From CAZMVY01 sp964653435 (GTDB taxonomy: Bacteria > Planctomycetota > Phycisphaerae > UBA1845 > PWPN01), in the NCBI GenBank assembly GCA_964653435.1, contig CAZZFA010000003.1:62001-126000 (forward strand): DNA of 64,000 nt, read 5' to 3'. A program made the position numbers and the translations under genes. Under the pieces are notes generated by a model. The model saw nothing but the letters and a program-made list of their open reading frames with translations, had not been told where the DNA came from and searched no databases. Of the stretch, positions 33,464 through 43,688 are shown in pieces (the first letter of the stretch is position 1; each line of letters starts with the position of its first letter).

Positions 33464-35677
33464 CTATGGGCGGGCCGTGGTTGGCCGCGCACCCGCTGCC
33501 GCCGCGAGCCGCTGCCGTGCCGCGGCATGTCCCGGGTCGATCCGAAGGACCTTCCGGTACTGTTCGACGGCTTCCTCGATCCGGCCGTGGTCCTGCAACA
33601 TCACGCCCAGCAGGAAGGGCGCCGTGGCATCCTCGGGGTGGGCCCTCGCCGCCTCACGATACGCGGCTATGGCTTGCTCGGTCCTGCCTTGAGCGCGGAG
33701 GACGTTTCCGAGATTGATCCGGGCAGCAAGGAAGGTCGGATCGGCGGCGAGTGCCTCGGTATAGTGCCGGATGGCGTCGTCGGCCTTGTTCTGCCGGAAG
33801 AGGACGTTGCCGAGATTCGTGTGAATGCGCGGCGAACCCGGTTCGAGCCGCAGCGCCTCGGCGTAGGCGCCGATGGCCTCGTCGAGCCTGCCCTGTTCGG
33901 CCAGGAGGTTGGCCAGATTGTAGCGAAGCTCCGCGTCGTCGGGCTGCACCCGCACCGCCTCGCGCAGATGCGCGATCGCCTCCTCCGTCCGGCCGCTTCT
34001 GGCCAGCACAAGGGCCGCGTTGTTGAGGGTGTCCGCGTCGTCGGGGCGCAGAGCGAGCGAAGCGGCGAAGTGCTCGATCGCCTCGTCATCCCTGCCCTGC
34101 CCGGCCAGCGCGATGGCGAGGTTGTAGTGCGCCTTCTGAAACTGCGGATCGAGTCGGACGGCCTCCCGGTATTCCGAAATCGCCGCGTCCGTCTCGCCCT
34201 GTTCGGCCAGGGCGATAGCGAGGTTGTAATGTGCCATCTCCAGGGCCGGGTCGAGCTCGATCGCCCGCCGGTATTCGGCAATCGCCTCCGCGACGCGTCC
34301 CTTCCTCGCCAAAGCGCCGCCCAGGTCGCAATGCAGCGATGCCACCTGCGGCGTGAAGCCCACCATTCGCCGGTAGAGCTGCTCGGTGTCCCGCCAGCAG
34401 GCAAGGTAGGACCGGGTCGCAGCAATCTCGAGCCCGGTGAGCAACACGATGCCTGCGGTCGCGGCGACGGCGGGCAGACGCCTTGCGCCGGGCCCGGCGG
34501 CGCCGCCCTGAATCCGCAGGAGCAACCCCGTCAGCGCGATCAGCAGTCCGACCGCGGGCAGGTAGACGTACTTGTCCGATGCGGCCACCCAACTGTACCC
34601 GATCAGACCGAGCGTCGGCGAGATGGCCAGAAGGAAGAACAGGCCGCCCGCCGCCGGCGCTCGCGTCCGGCGCAGCGAAAGCACGCATGCGGTCGCCATC
34701 ACGCCCGTGCCGAGCACCGCCGCCAGCACAACCGGCCGGGCCAGCGACATCGGTTCCGGCAGCAGATACACCGACGAGAGTCGCACCGGCCAGAGCATCT
34801 TGCCCAGGTAGAACATGAGCAGGTAGCAGGTCCGCAGCGGCAGTTGCTCCAGCGTCTGTCCGCCGGGCGGCGTGATGGAGGCCGTGCGGCTGGTCGAGAC
34901 GATCGTCACCACGGCCGAGACGGCGGCGATGAGGAAGAAAGGCGCCTTTTCCCAGACAGCCCGCCCGGTCAAGCGACGCAGCGGCCAGAAGTCAAGGACC
35001 AGCATCAGCACGGGTAGCGGCGTGCTGGTGGGCTTGGATAGCACGGCCAGGACGTACGCGGCCAGGCACAGCACGTAGGGCGCCCGGCCGCCTCGCCGGA
35101 CGTATCGCACGTACAGAATGAGACACAGCAGGGCAAAGAACGCGGCGAGCAGGGTCTTGCGTTCCCATACCCACGCGACCGGTTCGACGGTTAACGGATG
35201 GGTGCCGAAGAGCAGGCCGGCCATCGCCGCCGGCCACGGCGAGCCGAAGAGCATATAGAGCAGTACGACGAGCAGGCCGGTGTTGAGTACATGCAGGGCC
35301 AGGCTCGTGCGATGGAAGGGTGCGAGGTTGCCGGGGCGCCCGCCCGCGGCCACGTCGAGCATCAGAGAAAGAAGCGTAAGCGGTTCGTAGTAACCCTCCA
35401 CGGTGGAGGAATTGACGACCTCGGTGATCACGCGTCCGGCCGACGCCAGACTCGGCCGTTGTAGATTCGGATTCCAGAACAGGTACTGCGTGTCATCAAA
35501 TGATATCGCTTCGGCCGAGAGCACCGGCCAGTGCGCTGCTGCGGCGACCGCGGCCACGCCGATCACGAGAACCGTCAGGCGGGCAACAGCGTGGGGCGAT
35601 GAACCGCCTGTGCGGACGTTCGCCTGCGGCCGGGCCAGGGCGAGAGCTTTGCGTTTCTCCCGTCGTGTGCGACGCAT
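33464..35677 (-). CDS. TMTC-like integral membrane protein with C-terminal TPR domain
   Basis: The 737-residue protein has roughly ten transmembrane segments (about residues 35-430), then about eight tetratricopeptide repeats (465-725; for example EAIAEYRRAIELDPALEMAHYNLA-type units). Segments such as EPVAWVWERKTLLAAFF and SKPTSTPLPVLMLVLDFW match the GT39/PMT-like TMTC group, which in animals transfers O-mannose. The bacterial versions are of unknown specificity. TPRs may bind protein substrates. ATG 35675-35677 was chosen over a longer start (M at 35713) because that puts a basic stretch before the first helix. A second member is at 59351-62086. Confidence 0.8.
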   Translation of the reverse strand: MRRTRREKRKALALARPQANVRTGGSSPHAVARLTVLVIGVAAVAAAAHWPVLSAEAISFDDTQYLFWNPNLQRPSLASAGRVITEVVNSSTVEGYYEPLTLLSLMLDVAAGGRPGNLAPFHRTSLALHVLNTGLLVVLLYMLFGSPWPAAMAGLLFGTHPLTVEPVAWVWERKTLLAAFFALLCLILYVRYVRRGGRAPYVLCLAAYVLAVLSKPTSTPLPVLMLVLDFWPLRRLTGRAVWEKAPFFLIAAVSAVVTIVSTSRTASITPPGGQTLEQLPLRTCYLLMFYLGKMLWPVRLSSVYLLPEPMSLARPVVLAAVLGTGVMATACVLSLRRTRAPAAGGLFFLLAISPTLGLIGYSWVAASDKYVYLPAVGLLIALTGLLLRIQGGAAGPGARRLPAVAATAGIVLLTGLEIAATRSYLACWRDTEQLYRRMVGFTPQVASLHCDLGGALARKGRVAEAIAEYRRAIELDPALEMAHYNLAIALAEQGETDAAISEYREAVRLDPQFQKAHYNLAIALAGQGRDDEAIEHFAASLALRPDDADTLNNAALVLARSGRTEEAIAHLREAVRVQPDDAELRYNLANLLAEQGRLDEAIGAYAEALRLEPGSPRIHTNLGNVLFRQNKADDAIRHYTEALAADPTFLAARINLGNVLRAQGRTEQAIAAYREAARAHPEDATAPFLLGVMLQDHGRIEEAVEQYRKVLRIDPGHAAARQRLAAAAGARPTTARP

Positions 35678-35869
35678 TGGCGCAGTGTATCGGGCGCGCA
35701 GCGTGCGGGGCAAGGCATGTGCGGCTGCGAGGACCGCCGCGCCGGCCTTGCCCGGCGCGCCCGCACCGCCGCTCTACCGCGAAAAAGCGAAGCCGCGCGG
35801 CCCACTTGCGTGAACCGCGCGGCCTGGAATCACCTTACGTCAACCGCCGGAACGGGCGGTGCCGATCCG

Positions 35870-38800
35870 TCAGCAGCCCGCCTTTGGCGGCCGGTTCGGG
35901 CCGTTGAAACAGCCCTGGAACTTGTTGAAGTCGGACAGGTCGACGTCGTTTTCGATCGGGTTGTCGCCGACGTCCATGCACGCGCACTTCCGCTGATCAA
36001 CCGGCGCCGGCTTGTACGGCCGGTTCGGACCGTTGAAGCAGCCCTGGAAGGCGCCGAAGTCCGACAGGTCCACGTCGCCGTCGCCGTCGGAATCCTGCGG
36101 CGGCGAGAAGCACATGTTGACCGTGAACTGGGCGGGGGACGGCACGGCGCTGTCCGCGCACGTGGTCACCACGACATCCCAGACGCCGTCGAAGTAGCCC
36201 GGCGGGAACTCGTTCGGGCCGCCCAGGTTGATATCGGCCTGGATCGTGTTGGCGTCGGTCACGACGACGTTCGAGGCGATCAGGTCGTCATGGCCCGCCT
36301 GGACGAGCTTGACCGTCGTGGCGCCCGGCGTCGCGTCAAAGCCGGACCCCGTGATCACCACATGAACCGGCGACGGGCTGACGAAGTACATCGGCGCGCC
36401 GCTCGGGTTTACCGTGCGGTTGCCGGTGCCCTGTACGCCTGAGTCGGGCGTGATCGACGCGACTGTCGGCGGCGAGCACGCCGGCGCCAGCTTCACCCGC
36501 AGCGTAATGGGCTGCGTGAGGTTGACCTGCGGGTTCTGCAGGCCGATGAGGCCGGGGCTCGATGTCGTCAGACGCAGCCACCGGGTCGTGGCCAGATCCA
36601 CGAACTGCCATTCGATCCGCGCCGACTTGGCGCTCGCGTCGCCCGTCGTGTCGTCCACGGCGGAGACGTTCGGCAGGTTCAGCAGGTTCCCAAGCGTCGT
36701 GCTGGAGAACGAGGGCTCCTGGAACATGACCTGCTCACCGGCGTTGTACGACTCGAACGTGGCGAAGGTCGTCCCCTCGCTCGAAACATTGTCGATGTAG
36801 AGCTTGTACGGCCCGGTATCCGTCCCGGTAGACGCGATCGCCACATGCTCCAGGACGCCGTACGTCCCTTCGAGCACATTGTTGCCGCCGCTGAAGCTCA
36901 GCACCGGGTCGACACCCGGCGTGAAGGTCACCGTATGCCACGCGGAGTCCACGCTGACCAGCTTGCCCTGCGGGGCGCCGCCGATCTTCGTCGCCGCGCC
37001 GATCCATTCGATCGGGCCGGTTGTGCCGCCATCCGCGCCCACAGGCCCGGTCAAGGCCGTGTTCTCGCGGATACCGAGCGTCAGGAGCACGGCGGCATTC
37101 TGGCCCGAGCCGACCACGGCCGGCGCCGACGGGCAGTTCTCCGTGCCGCCGAGCGTCTGCGTCGCGGTGATGGACTGGCCCGCCACGAGCGCTGTCACGG
37201 GCACGTCCACCGTGGTCGTGCCGTTGCCGGCCGCGCTGCCGATCGGCGAGCCGTTGGCATAGACCGTCACCGTACTCGCGGTCGCGTCCACGTTGATCAC
37301 GCTGACCGTCGTCTGGCCGGCGGCGAGCGGACCGCGCAGGGTCACCTGCTGACAGGCCGGCAGAAGCAGCACTCGCATTGTGATGGGCTGGTGCGTGTCC
37401 ACGACCGGGTTCGGATGCGCCGTGGCGTACGTGGTCAACCGGATCCATCGATTGGTCTCGTCCTTCCAGAACCATTCCACACGCCCCGACTTGCTGCTGG
37501 CGTCGCCGTAGGTGGCATCGACCTTCGAGACGTTCGGCCCGTAGAGCATCTCACCGTTTGTGGTTCCCGAGTAACTCGGGGCCCGGAACTGAAGGTCGTT
37601 CTGTCCGTCGGTGCCGCTCTCGAAGTCCTGAATGACCGTCGAGCCGTTCATGATGTTGTCGATGTACAACCGGTATGGACCGGTATCCGCACCGACCTCG
37701 ACGATCGCCACGTGCTCGAGGACGCAATACTGGTTCTGCAGGGCGTTGTCGCCCATGCCAAAGGCGGACTTCACCACCCAGTTCGCCGGGTCGAACGTGA
37801 CCGTCTGCCAAGCAAAGCTCGGCGCGATCAGCTTGCCTCGCGGAGTGCCGCCGGTGACGGTTCCGTCGTTCGGATCGGCCGGATCATCCGGGATGACCCA
37901 TTCGATCTGGCCGGTTGCGCCGCCATCCGCGCCGATCACCGTGGTGCTGGCGCCATCGCGAAGCCCCAGCGAGATGCGGATCGCCGCGTTGTGCCCGGAG
38001 CCGACGATCGGACCGTCGGCGGGCGTGCAGCTTACCTGTCCACCCACGACCTGGGTGGCCGTGAGCTTCGTGCCCTTGACCAGTGCGCTGACGGTTACGG
38101 CGTTGTTGCCGGCTACGATACCGGTGGTCTTCTGGCCGATCGGCGAGCCGTCGGCATAGACGGTGATATTGCTCGCGCCGGCGGTGACGCCTGCCACCGT
38201 GACGGACGTGTCGCCCGCTTTGATGCCCGTGGCGGGTACGCCGATCGAGACCGCCGCCACCTGGGCGCAGTCGCCGACGGTCGGACCGGTTGTCGGGATG
38301 CAGCCTTCAAGGCCCAACAGGGTCTGCGTGGCCGAGATCTTCTGCCCGTTCACGAGCGCCGTCACGTTGACGACTTCCGTGCCCGTTCCGGCGAAGCCGC
38401 TGGTTTTCTCGCCGATCTTGGTGGTGGTGCCGCCGACGGTGGCGTACACGGATACCTTTTCCGGTGTCGGATTCACGCCGGTCACGGTAACCGTCGTCTG
38501 GCCGGCCACGAGGGGCATCTGGACGGACACGGCCGCCGTTGCCTCACATGGCTCCGGCTCGACCAGGGCGATGTTGTCGATAAGAATCTGCGCGGTACCC
38601 CAGGTGGCGGAGTTGGCTCGCCAACGACCGCTCGAACCGATGCCGCCGGTCACCGCCGTACTGAAGCTGATCACAATGCTGTCGCCTTCGTTTGCGGTGA
38701 ACTCGGAGGTAGTGATTGTCCGCGGGCCGAGGCCCGTATCATCGCCCGTCGTCATGGTCGCGTAATTCTGGAACAGCGCGGCTGCGTCGAGGAGCGCGCC

Positions 38801-40339
38801 GTTATCCGCATCGGCTCCCTGGCACGTACATGCGGGGTTATTGGCGGCACGATGTGTGCCGTTGACCCTGACGCCGAGTTGCCAGGCGCGCACGCCGTTC
38901 GGGTTGGCCGGGTCTTCCTTGACGTGGATGTCCGCCTTGACGCGGTAGGTGCCGGTCTTGCGAACCACATTCACAAACCGGCGATAGAAGCCGTTTGTAT
39001 AGCCGCTGTCCGTGTATTTCAGGCACGGGCTGTTCGTGCCCGTGAAGGTGCCGCTGGAGACGGTGCCGTACGTGCACTGGTGCGTGCCGTAATACTTGCT
39101 GTCGTCGTACGTGGGCCCAGGGCCGGGGTCGCTTTGGTAGGACAGCCCGCTGTTGAAGTCGTCGAGGATGGTCGCACCGACCACCGTTACCGGCGCGGAG
39201 ACCGAGCCCCCGTCCTCCACGCCGCCGAGAACCTGCTTGGCCACCAGGACGTCGCCGACCTGGAGCCCGGAGACGCTGAACGTCTGCCGGCGGTTGGCGG
39301 GGTCGCTGATCGGGGCGGTCTGGCTCAGGTAGAGAGTGTTGTTTTTGTATAGACGCACTTCCTGCGCGTCGGGATCGACGAAGGCGACGGTGACGACGGT
39401 GGCCCACGCGGGCACCGGCGCGAGGATTCGCAGCGGATCAGGTGTCGTGGATGTGATCGTGATGTCATCCACGTTGACGAACATCTTCTTCGATGTGGTG
39501 TCGCTCGGCCCCTTCCGGATGGCGAGGCTGTCGAGGGTGCCCTTCATGTTAGCGGACGTGAGGTGTCCATCGCCGTTTCCGAGGGCGGATACGATGCTCT
39601 TCGTGAAGACGCTCGGGGAGCCGGCCGGGTCGAGCGGTGTTACCGTGACCTGGACCGTCGTGTTGTCGGCGCCGAAGGCGTACTCAAGCTGATAGAGCAC
39701 GTTGGCATTCAGGGTGACGCCGCCGTCGGGCGTGTACGGCGCCGCCTGATTCGCGCTGTCCACACCGACGTATTCGTGCGTCCCGCCGCTGGTCGAGCCC
39801 TTCTCGCCGATCGGGAGGGCATCGCCCGTCTCGCGGATAATCGGGGCGACCTCGATCTGGCCTTCCGTCGCGTTGCCGCTGGCATCAAGGGAGTAGAGGG
39901 CGATCTTCATCGAGAGCTTGGCTCCGTCGGCGAACTGGACCACGGGCGCCTCGAATTTCGGCGTCACGTTCGACGCCGTCGCCGTGATGACCCGGACCCA
40001 CGTTGCCGAGTTTGTGGGGTCTTCCCAGCTGAACCGGATCTCCTGGCTCTGTGAGGTCATTGGCCAGACGGCGGAAACGAGCGGGCTGTCGCTGCCGTTC
40101 GCGTTTATATCGTCCGCAACGCCCTGCCCACACGCCGGCGGATCCACGATGAAGTCCTTCGTTGCGTAGCCGTACTCGGCCCGATTGAACATGGGCGGCA
40201 TCGGATTGTTGATACAGTTCGCGTTGGGGGTGCCGTACGCGGGCCCCTCGAAATCAAAAGTTCGCGTGACGCCCATCGCGAACGGCGAGGCCGTGGTCAG
40301 CACGGTGATCGCCAGGATACATGCAACTCTCACCTTCAT
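35870..40339 (-). CDS. Giant secreted modular protein with C-terminal dockerin-like domain
   Basis: The 1489-residue protein has a signal peptide (residues 1-26) and ATG 40337-40339 follows AAAGGAG. After about 590 residues with beta-sandwich modules, it shows three repeats of about 80 residues (starting near 596, 680 and 996; AGQTTVTVTGVNP, AGDTSVTVAGVTAG and AGQTTVSVINVDA). Two copies of a roughly 200-residue module carry GADGGTTGPIEW and YKLYIDN. An IPT/TIG-like segment lies near 1300-1400. The last 79 residues hold two dockerin-like calcium motifs, DSDGDGDVDLSDF and ENDVDLSDFNKFQGC, as in planctomycete secreted proteins. It is probably a cell-surface or matrix protein. Confidence 0.85.
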   Translation of the reverse strand: MKVRVACILAITVLTTASPFAMGVTRTFDFEGPAYGTPNANCINNPMPPMFNRAEYGYATKDFIVDPPACGQGVADDINANGSDSPLVSAVWPMTSQSQEIRFSWEDPTNSATWVRVITATASNVTPKFEAPVVQFADGAKLSMKIALYSLDASGNATEGQIEVAPIIRETGDALPIGEKGSTSGGTHEYVGVDSANQAAPYTPDGGVTLNANVLYQLEYAFGADNTTVQVTVTPLDPAGSPSVFTKSIVSALGNGDGHLTSANMKGTLDSLAIRKGPSDTTSKKMFVNVDDITITSTTPDPLRILAPVPAWATVVTVAFVDPDAQEVRLYKNNTLYLSQTAPISDPANRRQTFSVSGLQVGDVLVAKQVLGGVEDGGSVSAPVTVVGATILDDFNSGLSYQSDPGPGPTYDDSKYYGTHQCTYGTVSSGTFTGTNSPCLKYTDSGYTNGFYRRFVNVVRKTGTYRVKADIHVKEDPANPNGVRAWQLGVRVNGTHRAANNPACTCQGADADNGALLDAAALFQNYATMTTGDDTGLGPRTITTSEFTANEGDSIVISFSTAVTGGIGSSGRWRANSATWGTAQILIDNIALVEPEPCEATAAVSVQMPLVAGQTTVTVTGVNPTPEKVSVYATVGGTTTKIGEKTSGFAGTGTEVVNVTALVNGQKISATQTLLGLEGCIPTTGPTVGDCAQVAAVSIGVPATGIKAGDTSVTVAGVTAGASNITVYADGSPIGQKTTGIVAGNNAVTVSALVKGTKLTATQVVGGQVSCTPADGPIVGSGHNAAIRISLGLRDGASTTVIGADGGATGQIEWVIPDDPADPNDGTVTGGTPRGKLIAPSFAWQTVTFDPANWVVKSAFGMGDNALQNQYCVLEHVAIVEVGADTGPYRLYIDNIMNGSTVIQDFESGTDGQNDLQFRAPSYSGTTNGEMLYGPNVSKVDATYGDASSKSGRVEWFWKDETNRWIRLTTYATAHPNPVVDTHQPITMRVLLLPACQQVTLRGPLAAGQTTVSVINVDATASTVTVYANGSPIGSAAGNGTTTVDVPVTALVAGQSITATQTLGGTENCPSAPAVVGSGQNAAVLLTLGIRENTALTGPVGADGGTTGPIEWIGAATKIGGAPQGKLVSVDSAWHTVTFTPGVDPVLSFSGGNNVLEGTYGVLEHVAIASTGTDTGPYKLYIDNVSSEGTTFATFESYNAGEQVMFQEPSFSSTTLGNLLNLPNVSAVDDTTGDASAKSARIEWQFVDLATTRWLRLTTSSPGLIGLQNPQVNLTQPITLRVKLAPACSPPTVASITPDSGVQGTGNRTVNPSGAPMYFVSPSPVHVVITGSGFDATPGATTVKLVQAGHDDLIASNVVVTDANTIQADINLGGPNEFPPGYFDGVWDVVVTTCADSAVPSPAQFTVNMCFSPPQDSDGDGDVDLSDFGAFQGCFNGPNRPYKPAPVDQRKCACMDVGDNPIENDVDLSDFNKFQGCFNGPNRPPKAGC

Positions 40340-40569
40340 AGACCTGCTCCTTTTGGAATAATACGGCTCAAAACCGAACACGTTTAACCCTGGTCTGCGC
40401 CCGCCCCGGTTACCGCGAGCGGCCGCACACCCTCTTGATCCGAAAAAACCGCGCGGCACCCCACACCGACGACGGTGTGCGTTGCTCCTTACAGCACTCC
40501 TACAAACTCCCGAAGCTGAAAGCGTCCTCTGCCAAACTGGTCGTATCGTGCGCGGGTGCGGCTTCTGCC

Positions 40570-41577
40570 TCAGAAGAGAGGATTGCCCGACCCCTTCCAA
40601 AGCCGAACCGAGGCCGCGTGCCCGTCAAAATACACCGTATTTGTCCTGCCCGTAGTCAGTCGGGGCGAGTTCTTGTCGTGATCGGACGAGTTAAGATCGG
40701 AGCTGAAACTCGCTGTTGTGTTGTGGAAGGGGTACGAGGGAACGACGAGACGGGCAGGGTTGCCGATCTTGATCGAATAAACGCCGTCGCCTTGGCTTGC
40801 CGTGGCGTATGGATAGGTTCCCACGCAGGTCGACGAGCCGCGAGCGGCGGCGGCGTCCCAGTACCACCCGTCCGCGATCACCCACTCCTTGCTGGAGTTC
40901 CTGATGACGTCGAGCTTCTTCGGTGGCCGGAGAATCTTGCCGTTCGGCTCTGTTTCCATCTTCGCTTGCCATTCAGACCGAGTTGTGTTCATGGAGATGG
41001 TGCCGAAATAGGCCGGCGGGTTCGTCGTGTAGTAAGGCCACACGCCGGGGGTGCAGCGCGTTACCGAGCAGACCGAGTTCAGTAGGTAGTGCCAGGGACG
41101 AATGTTGTTCTTCCTGAGTTCCTCTCTCACACTCCTCTCAACGACGTGGTCCGCTGACGGACAGGTGGCGGTGGCGTCCACCGACTTGGCCGCCTTGGAT
41201 CCGTCCGAGAGGTATCGCTGAATGAACGAAGGCAACTGCGCTCCCCAGTTCAGCTTGGTGTTGTCCGTCACCACGACGTTCCGATCACTGTAGGTTCCCG
41301 TGTCCAGGTAGATACAAATATGCACAGGTCCCGGCAGAGTGCCCTTCTGATCCATCACGTACATCAGCACGCCGCTGCCGAGCTGTTTCTGGTTAGACAA
41401 ACAAACGGCCGAGCGCGCGCCTTCCCTCGCGCGGGCCAGCGATGGCAGAAGAATCGAAACAAGCAGCGCGATGATGGCGACGACTACGAGCAGCTCGATA
41501 AGTGTAAAACCGCCGCGACGTCGCAAAGTCTTGCCTCCGCGCCTGGTGACCGTGGCGAATGCCGTTACGGTGCTCAT
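40570..41577 (-). CDS. Prepilin-like (DUF1559-type) protein
   Basis: The 335-residue protein starts at ATG 41575-41577 behind GAGGTGG. The motif GGFTLIELLVVVAIIALL gives a prepilin cleavage site before Phe, with Glu at +5, and a hydrophobic helix. The C-terminus has YFDGHAASVRLW, the DGH signature of the planctomycete type II pseudopilin group. It contains several cysteines, probably disulfide-bonded outside. It lies downstream of the palindrome-bearing promoter at 41684 and 230 bp before the dockerin protein, which could be its functional partner. Confidence 0.85.
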   Translation of the reverse strand: MSTVTAFATVTRRGGKTLRRRGGFTLIELLVVVAIIALLVSILLPSLARAREGARSAVCLSNQKQLGSGVLMYVMDQKGTLPGPVHICIYLDTGTYSDRNVVVTDNTKLNWGAQLPSFIQRYLSDGSKAAKSVDATATCPSADHVVERSVREELRKNNIRPWHYLLNSVCSVTRCTPGVWPYYTTNPPAYFGTISMNTTRSEWQAKMETEPNGKILRPPKKLDVIRNSSKEWVIADGWYWDAAAARGSSTCVGTYPYATASQGDGVYSIKIGNPARLVVPSYPFHNTTASFSSDLNSSDHDKNSPRLTTGRTNTVYFDGHAASVRLWKGSGNPLF

Positions 41578-41683
41578 GGTGTCCACCTCAGATAGGGGCG
41601 CATTCCGTATGCGCCCTGTAACATGGCACAGCCTGCACCGGGCCCGACGCGGCCCGCGCAAACCATGCGCCTCCGGTCAATGC

Positions 41684-41760
41684 ATTCTATCGTTATATAA
41701 CGGTTCGCTCAAGGGGGAATATTCGTTTTTTTTGCCTCTAAGCGCCGCAACCGAATATTC
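41684..41760 (-). promoter_or_regulatory. Prepilin promoter with operator-like palindromes
   Basis: On the minus strand TTGAGC (41712-41707) and TAGAAT (41689-41684) lie exactly 17 bp apart. The perfect palindrome CGTTATATAACG (41691-41702) fills most of the spacer. Upstream, GAATATTCG (41717-41725) and CGAATATTC (41752-41760) are inverted copies, each containing the palindrome GAATATTC. The region is AT-rich against the GC-rich background. The arrangement suggests a regulated promoter. Confidence 0.55.
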
Positions 41761-41987
41761 AGAAGAACGTTACGCTCGCCCAACGGCCTTGCACCTGCCT
41801 CGCACCGCTATGCCTACCAGCCCGCGTCATCTTTCTGGTACTGAAAAAGCAATTATGGCAGCCTTGCGTTTGCAAATGCCTTTCGGGAGTTCTCAATGAT
41901 CGCCGCCATGACCGCATTTATCTTAATGTGCATCATAATTACATTTATGCTGATATTGTGCTCCAACAAGCCGCATGGCAGCCTACG
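41761..41987. other. Remaining gene-free AT-richer spacer
   Basis: This part of the 41578-41987 gap is lower in GC than its neighbours. A plus-strand frame from 41896 begins with a membrane-like stretch but quickly runs antisense into the sulfatase, so I do not call it. Confidence 0.4.
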
Positions 41988-43655
41988 TCACGGCTTTTCG
42001 ACGGGTTGCCCTGCCGAGGGGGCAAGCCGGTACCAAGGAACGATGTTGCTCCTCCTGGGAAGCTTTTCGGGAGGCACGACACCGCAGCGGCGCGCCCATT
42101 CGTCGTACCGTGCGGCGAGGCTCGCCACGATGTCCGGGTTTTCGCCGGCGCGGTTGCTCAACTCCGTCCGATCGGCCTCCATGTCGTAGAGTTCCCATTC
42201 GCCGCCGTGGCGGCAGACCAGTTTCCAGCGGCCGGCGCGGACGGCGCGATTGCCTTCATGTTCCCAGAAGAGGAATTGATGTTCCCGCGAGGCTTCGCCC
42301 CGCAAGACGGGCAGCAGGCTCCGGCCTTCGAGCGGCAGGACCTCTTTCCCGCGTGACGTCTTCGGGTACTTCGCGCCGGCCACGTCGAGGAACGTGGGCA
42401 TGAGATCGATAACATGCGCCACGTGAGGCGTGATCCGGCCCGGTTGCCTGATAACGCCCGGCCAGTGCGCGATGAAGGGGGTGGCGATGCCTCCTTCGTG
42501 GACCCAGCACTTGAAGAGTCGGAACGGCGTGTTGCTGGCGTTGGCCCAGGCTCGCCGGTACGTCGCGTACGAGTCGCTGTCGCCGGGCGGGGCGCCGGGC
42601 TTGCCGGCATCGATGAGTTCGGCCTCGGCGCCGTTATCGGAGAGGAACATGACGAGTGTGTTGCCCTCGATGCCCAGTTGCCGCAGCTTCGTGAGAATCC
42701 TGCCGATACCGCGGTCCATGCGGTCGATCTGCGCCGCATACACGGCCATGCGGAGGTCCCACGCATCCTTGTCGTCGGCGTTGTTCCACGCCGGCACGTC
42801 CGGGTCGCGCGGCGAGAGCGGCCATTTCGGGTCGATGAGGCCCAGCTCGATGAGGCGGCGGTAACGGCGTTGTCGCAGCTCATCCCACCCGAGCGAATAC
42901 CTGCCGCGATACCTGGCGATGTCCTCCGGCAGGGCATGCAGCGGGAAGTGCGGCGCGGTGTAGGCGACGTAGAGGAAGAACGGGGCGTCTCCGCGGCCGT
43001 ACGCATCGAGGAAAGAGACGGCGTGGTCCGTGATGGCGTCGGTCATGTAGAAGCCGCTGGCGGGTGGCACATACGGATCGTTATCCACGGCCATCTTGCG
43101 GCCGGGGTCCAGACGGAAGTAGTTGCACGCGCCGCTGATCAGGCCGAAGTAGTGCTCGAAGCCGCGGTCGAGGGGCCAGTGCGGACGGTCTTCGCCGACG
43201 TGCCACTTTCCCGACATCAGGACGTGGTAGCCGTTGCGACGTAGGGCTTCGGCGATCGTGACGCATCGGTCGTTGAGAAAGCCCTGGTACGCGGGCAGCC
43301 CGCGGTCGCCGACCATGTCGCCCATGCCGGCCTGGTGGGGGTACAGGCCGGTGAGCAGGCTGGCTCGCGTGGGGCAGCAGCGGGCGGCGTTGTAGAACTG
43401 CGTGAAGCGCAGGCCGTTCGCCGCGAGCCGGTCGAGGTTCGGCGTGGCGATCTCCGAGCCGTAGCAGCCCAGGTCGGAGAAGCCCATATCATCCGCGAGG
43501 ATCAGGATGATGTTCGGGCGTCCGGGCGCCGGTTTCGATTCGGCGGCCGATGAAATCGAGACGCCGACGCCCCGAAACACGAGGCAGCACGCGGCAAGGG
43601 TGAGCGACCAGAGGCCCGATCGGCCGAGGCGGCCTCGTCGTTCTGTCATCCACAT
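41988..43655 (-). CDS. Formylglycine-dependent sulfatase, secreted
   Basis: The 555-residue type I sulfatase has a signal peptide (residues 1-38) and the active-site signature CCPTRASLLTG, in which Cys93 should be converted to formylglycine (C-x-P-T-R). The metal-binding pair Asp55-Asp56 is in ILADDMGF. It removes sulfate esters, probably from a polysaccharide or glycan. ATG 43653-43655 follows GGAGG. It is 33 bp after the UROD-family gene in the same operon. No anaerobic sulfatase-maturating enzyme (anSME) or FGE gene is in the window. Confidence 0.9.
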   Translation of the reverse strand: MWMTERRGRLGRSGLWSLTLAACCLVFRGVGVSISSAAESKPAPGRPNIILILADDMGFSDLGCYGSEIATPNLDRLAANGLRFTQFYNAARCCPTRASLLTGLYPHQAGMGDMVGDRGLPAYQGFLNDRCVTIAEALRRNGYHVLMSGKWHVGEDRPHWPLDRGFEHYFGLISGACNYFRLDPGRKMAVDNDPYVPPASGFYMTDAITDHAVSFLDAYGRGDAPFFLYVAYTAPHFPLHALPEDIARYRGRYSLGWDELRQRRYRRLIELGLIDPKWPLSPRDPDVPAWNNADDKDAWDLRMAVYAAQIDRMDRGIGRILTKLRQLGIEGNTLVMFLSDNGAEAELIDAGKPGAPPGDSDSYATYRRAWANASNTPFRLFKCWVHEGGIATPFIAHWPGVIRQPGRITPHVAHVIDLMPTFLDVAGAKYPKTSRGKEVLPLEGRSLLPVLRGEASREHQFLFWEHEGNRAVRAGRWKLVCRHGGEWELYDMEADRTELSNRAGENPDIVASLAARYDEWARRCGVVPPEKLPRRSNIVPWYRLAPSAGQPVEKP

Positions 43656-43688
43656 CGCCGATCCTCCACGCGGGGAAACCGGCCCGCG

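Noticed and set aside
41896..42189. Small plus-strand frame with membrane-like start
   Set aside because: It begins with an attractive hydrophobic stretch and GGGAG, but the rest is antisense to the sulfatase C-terminus. Without transcription data it is not supported.
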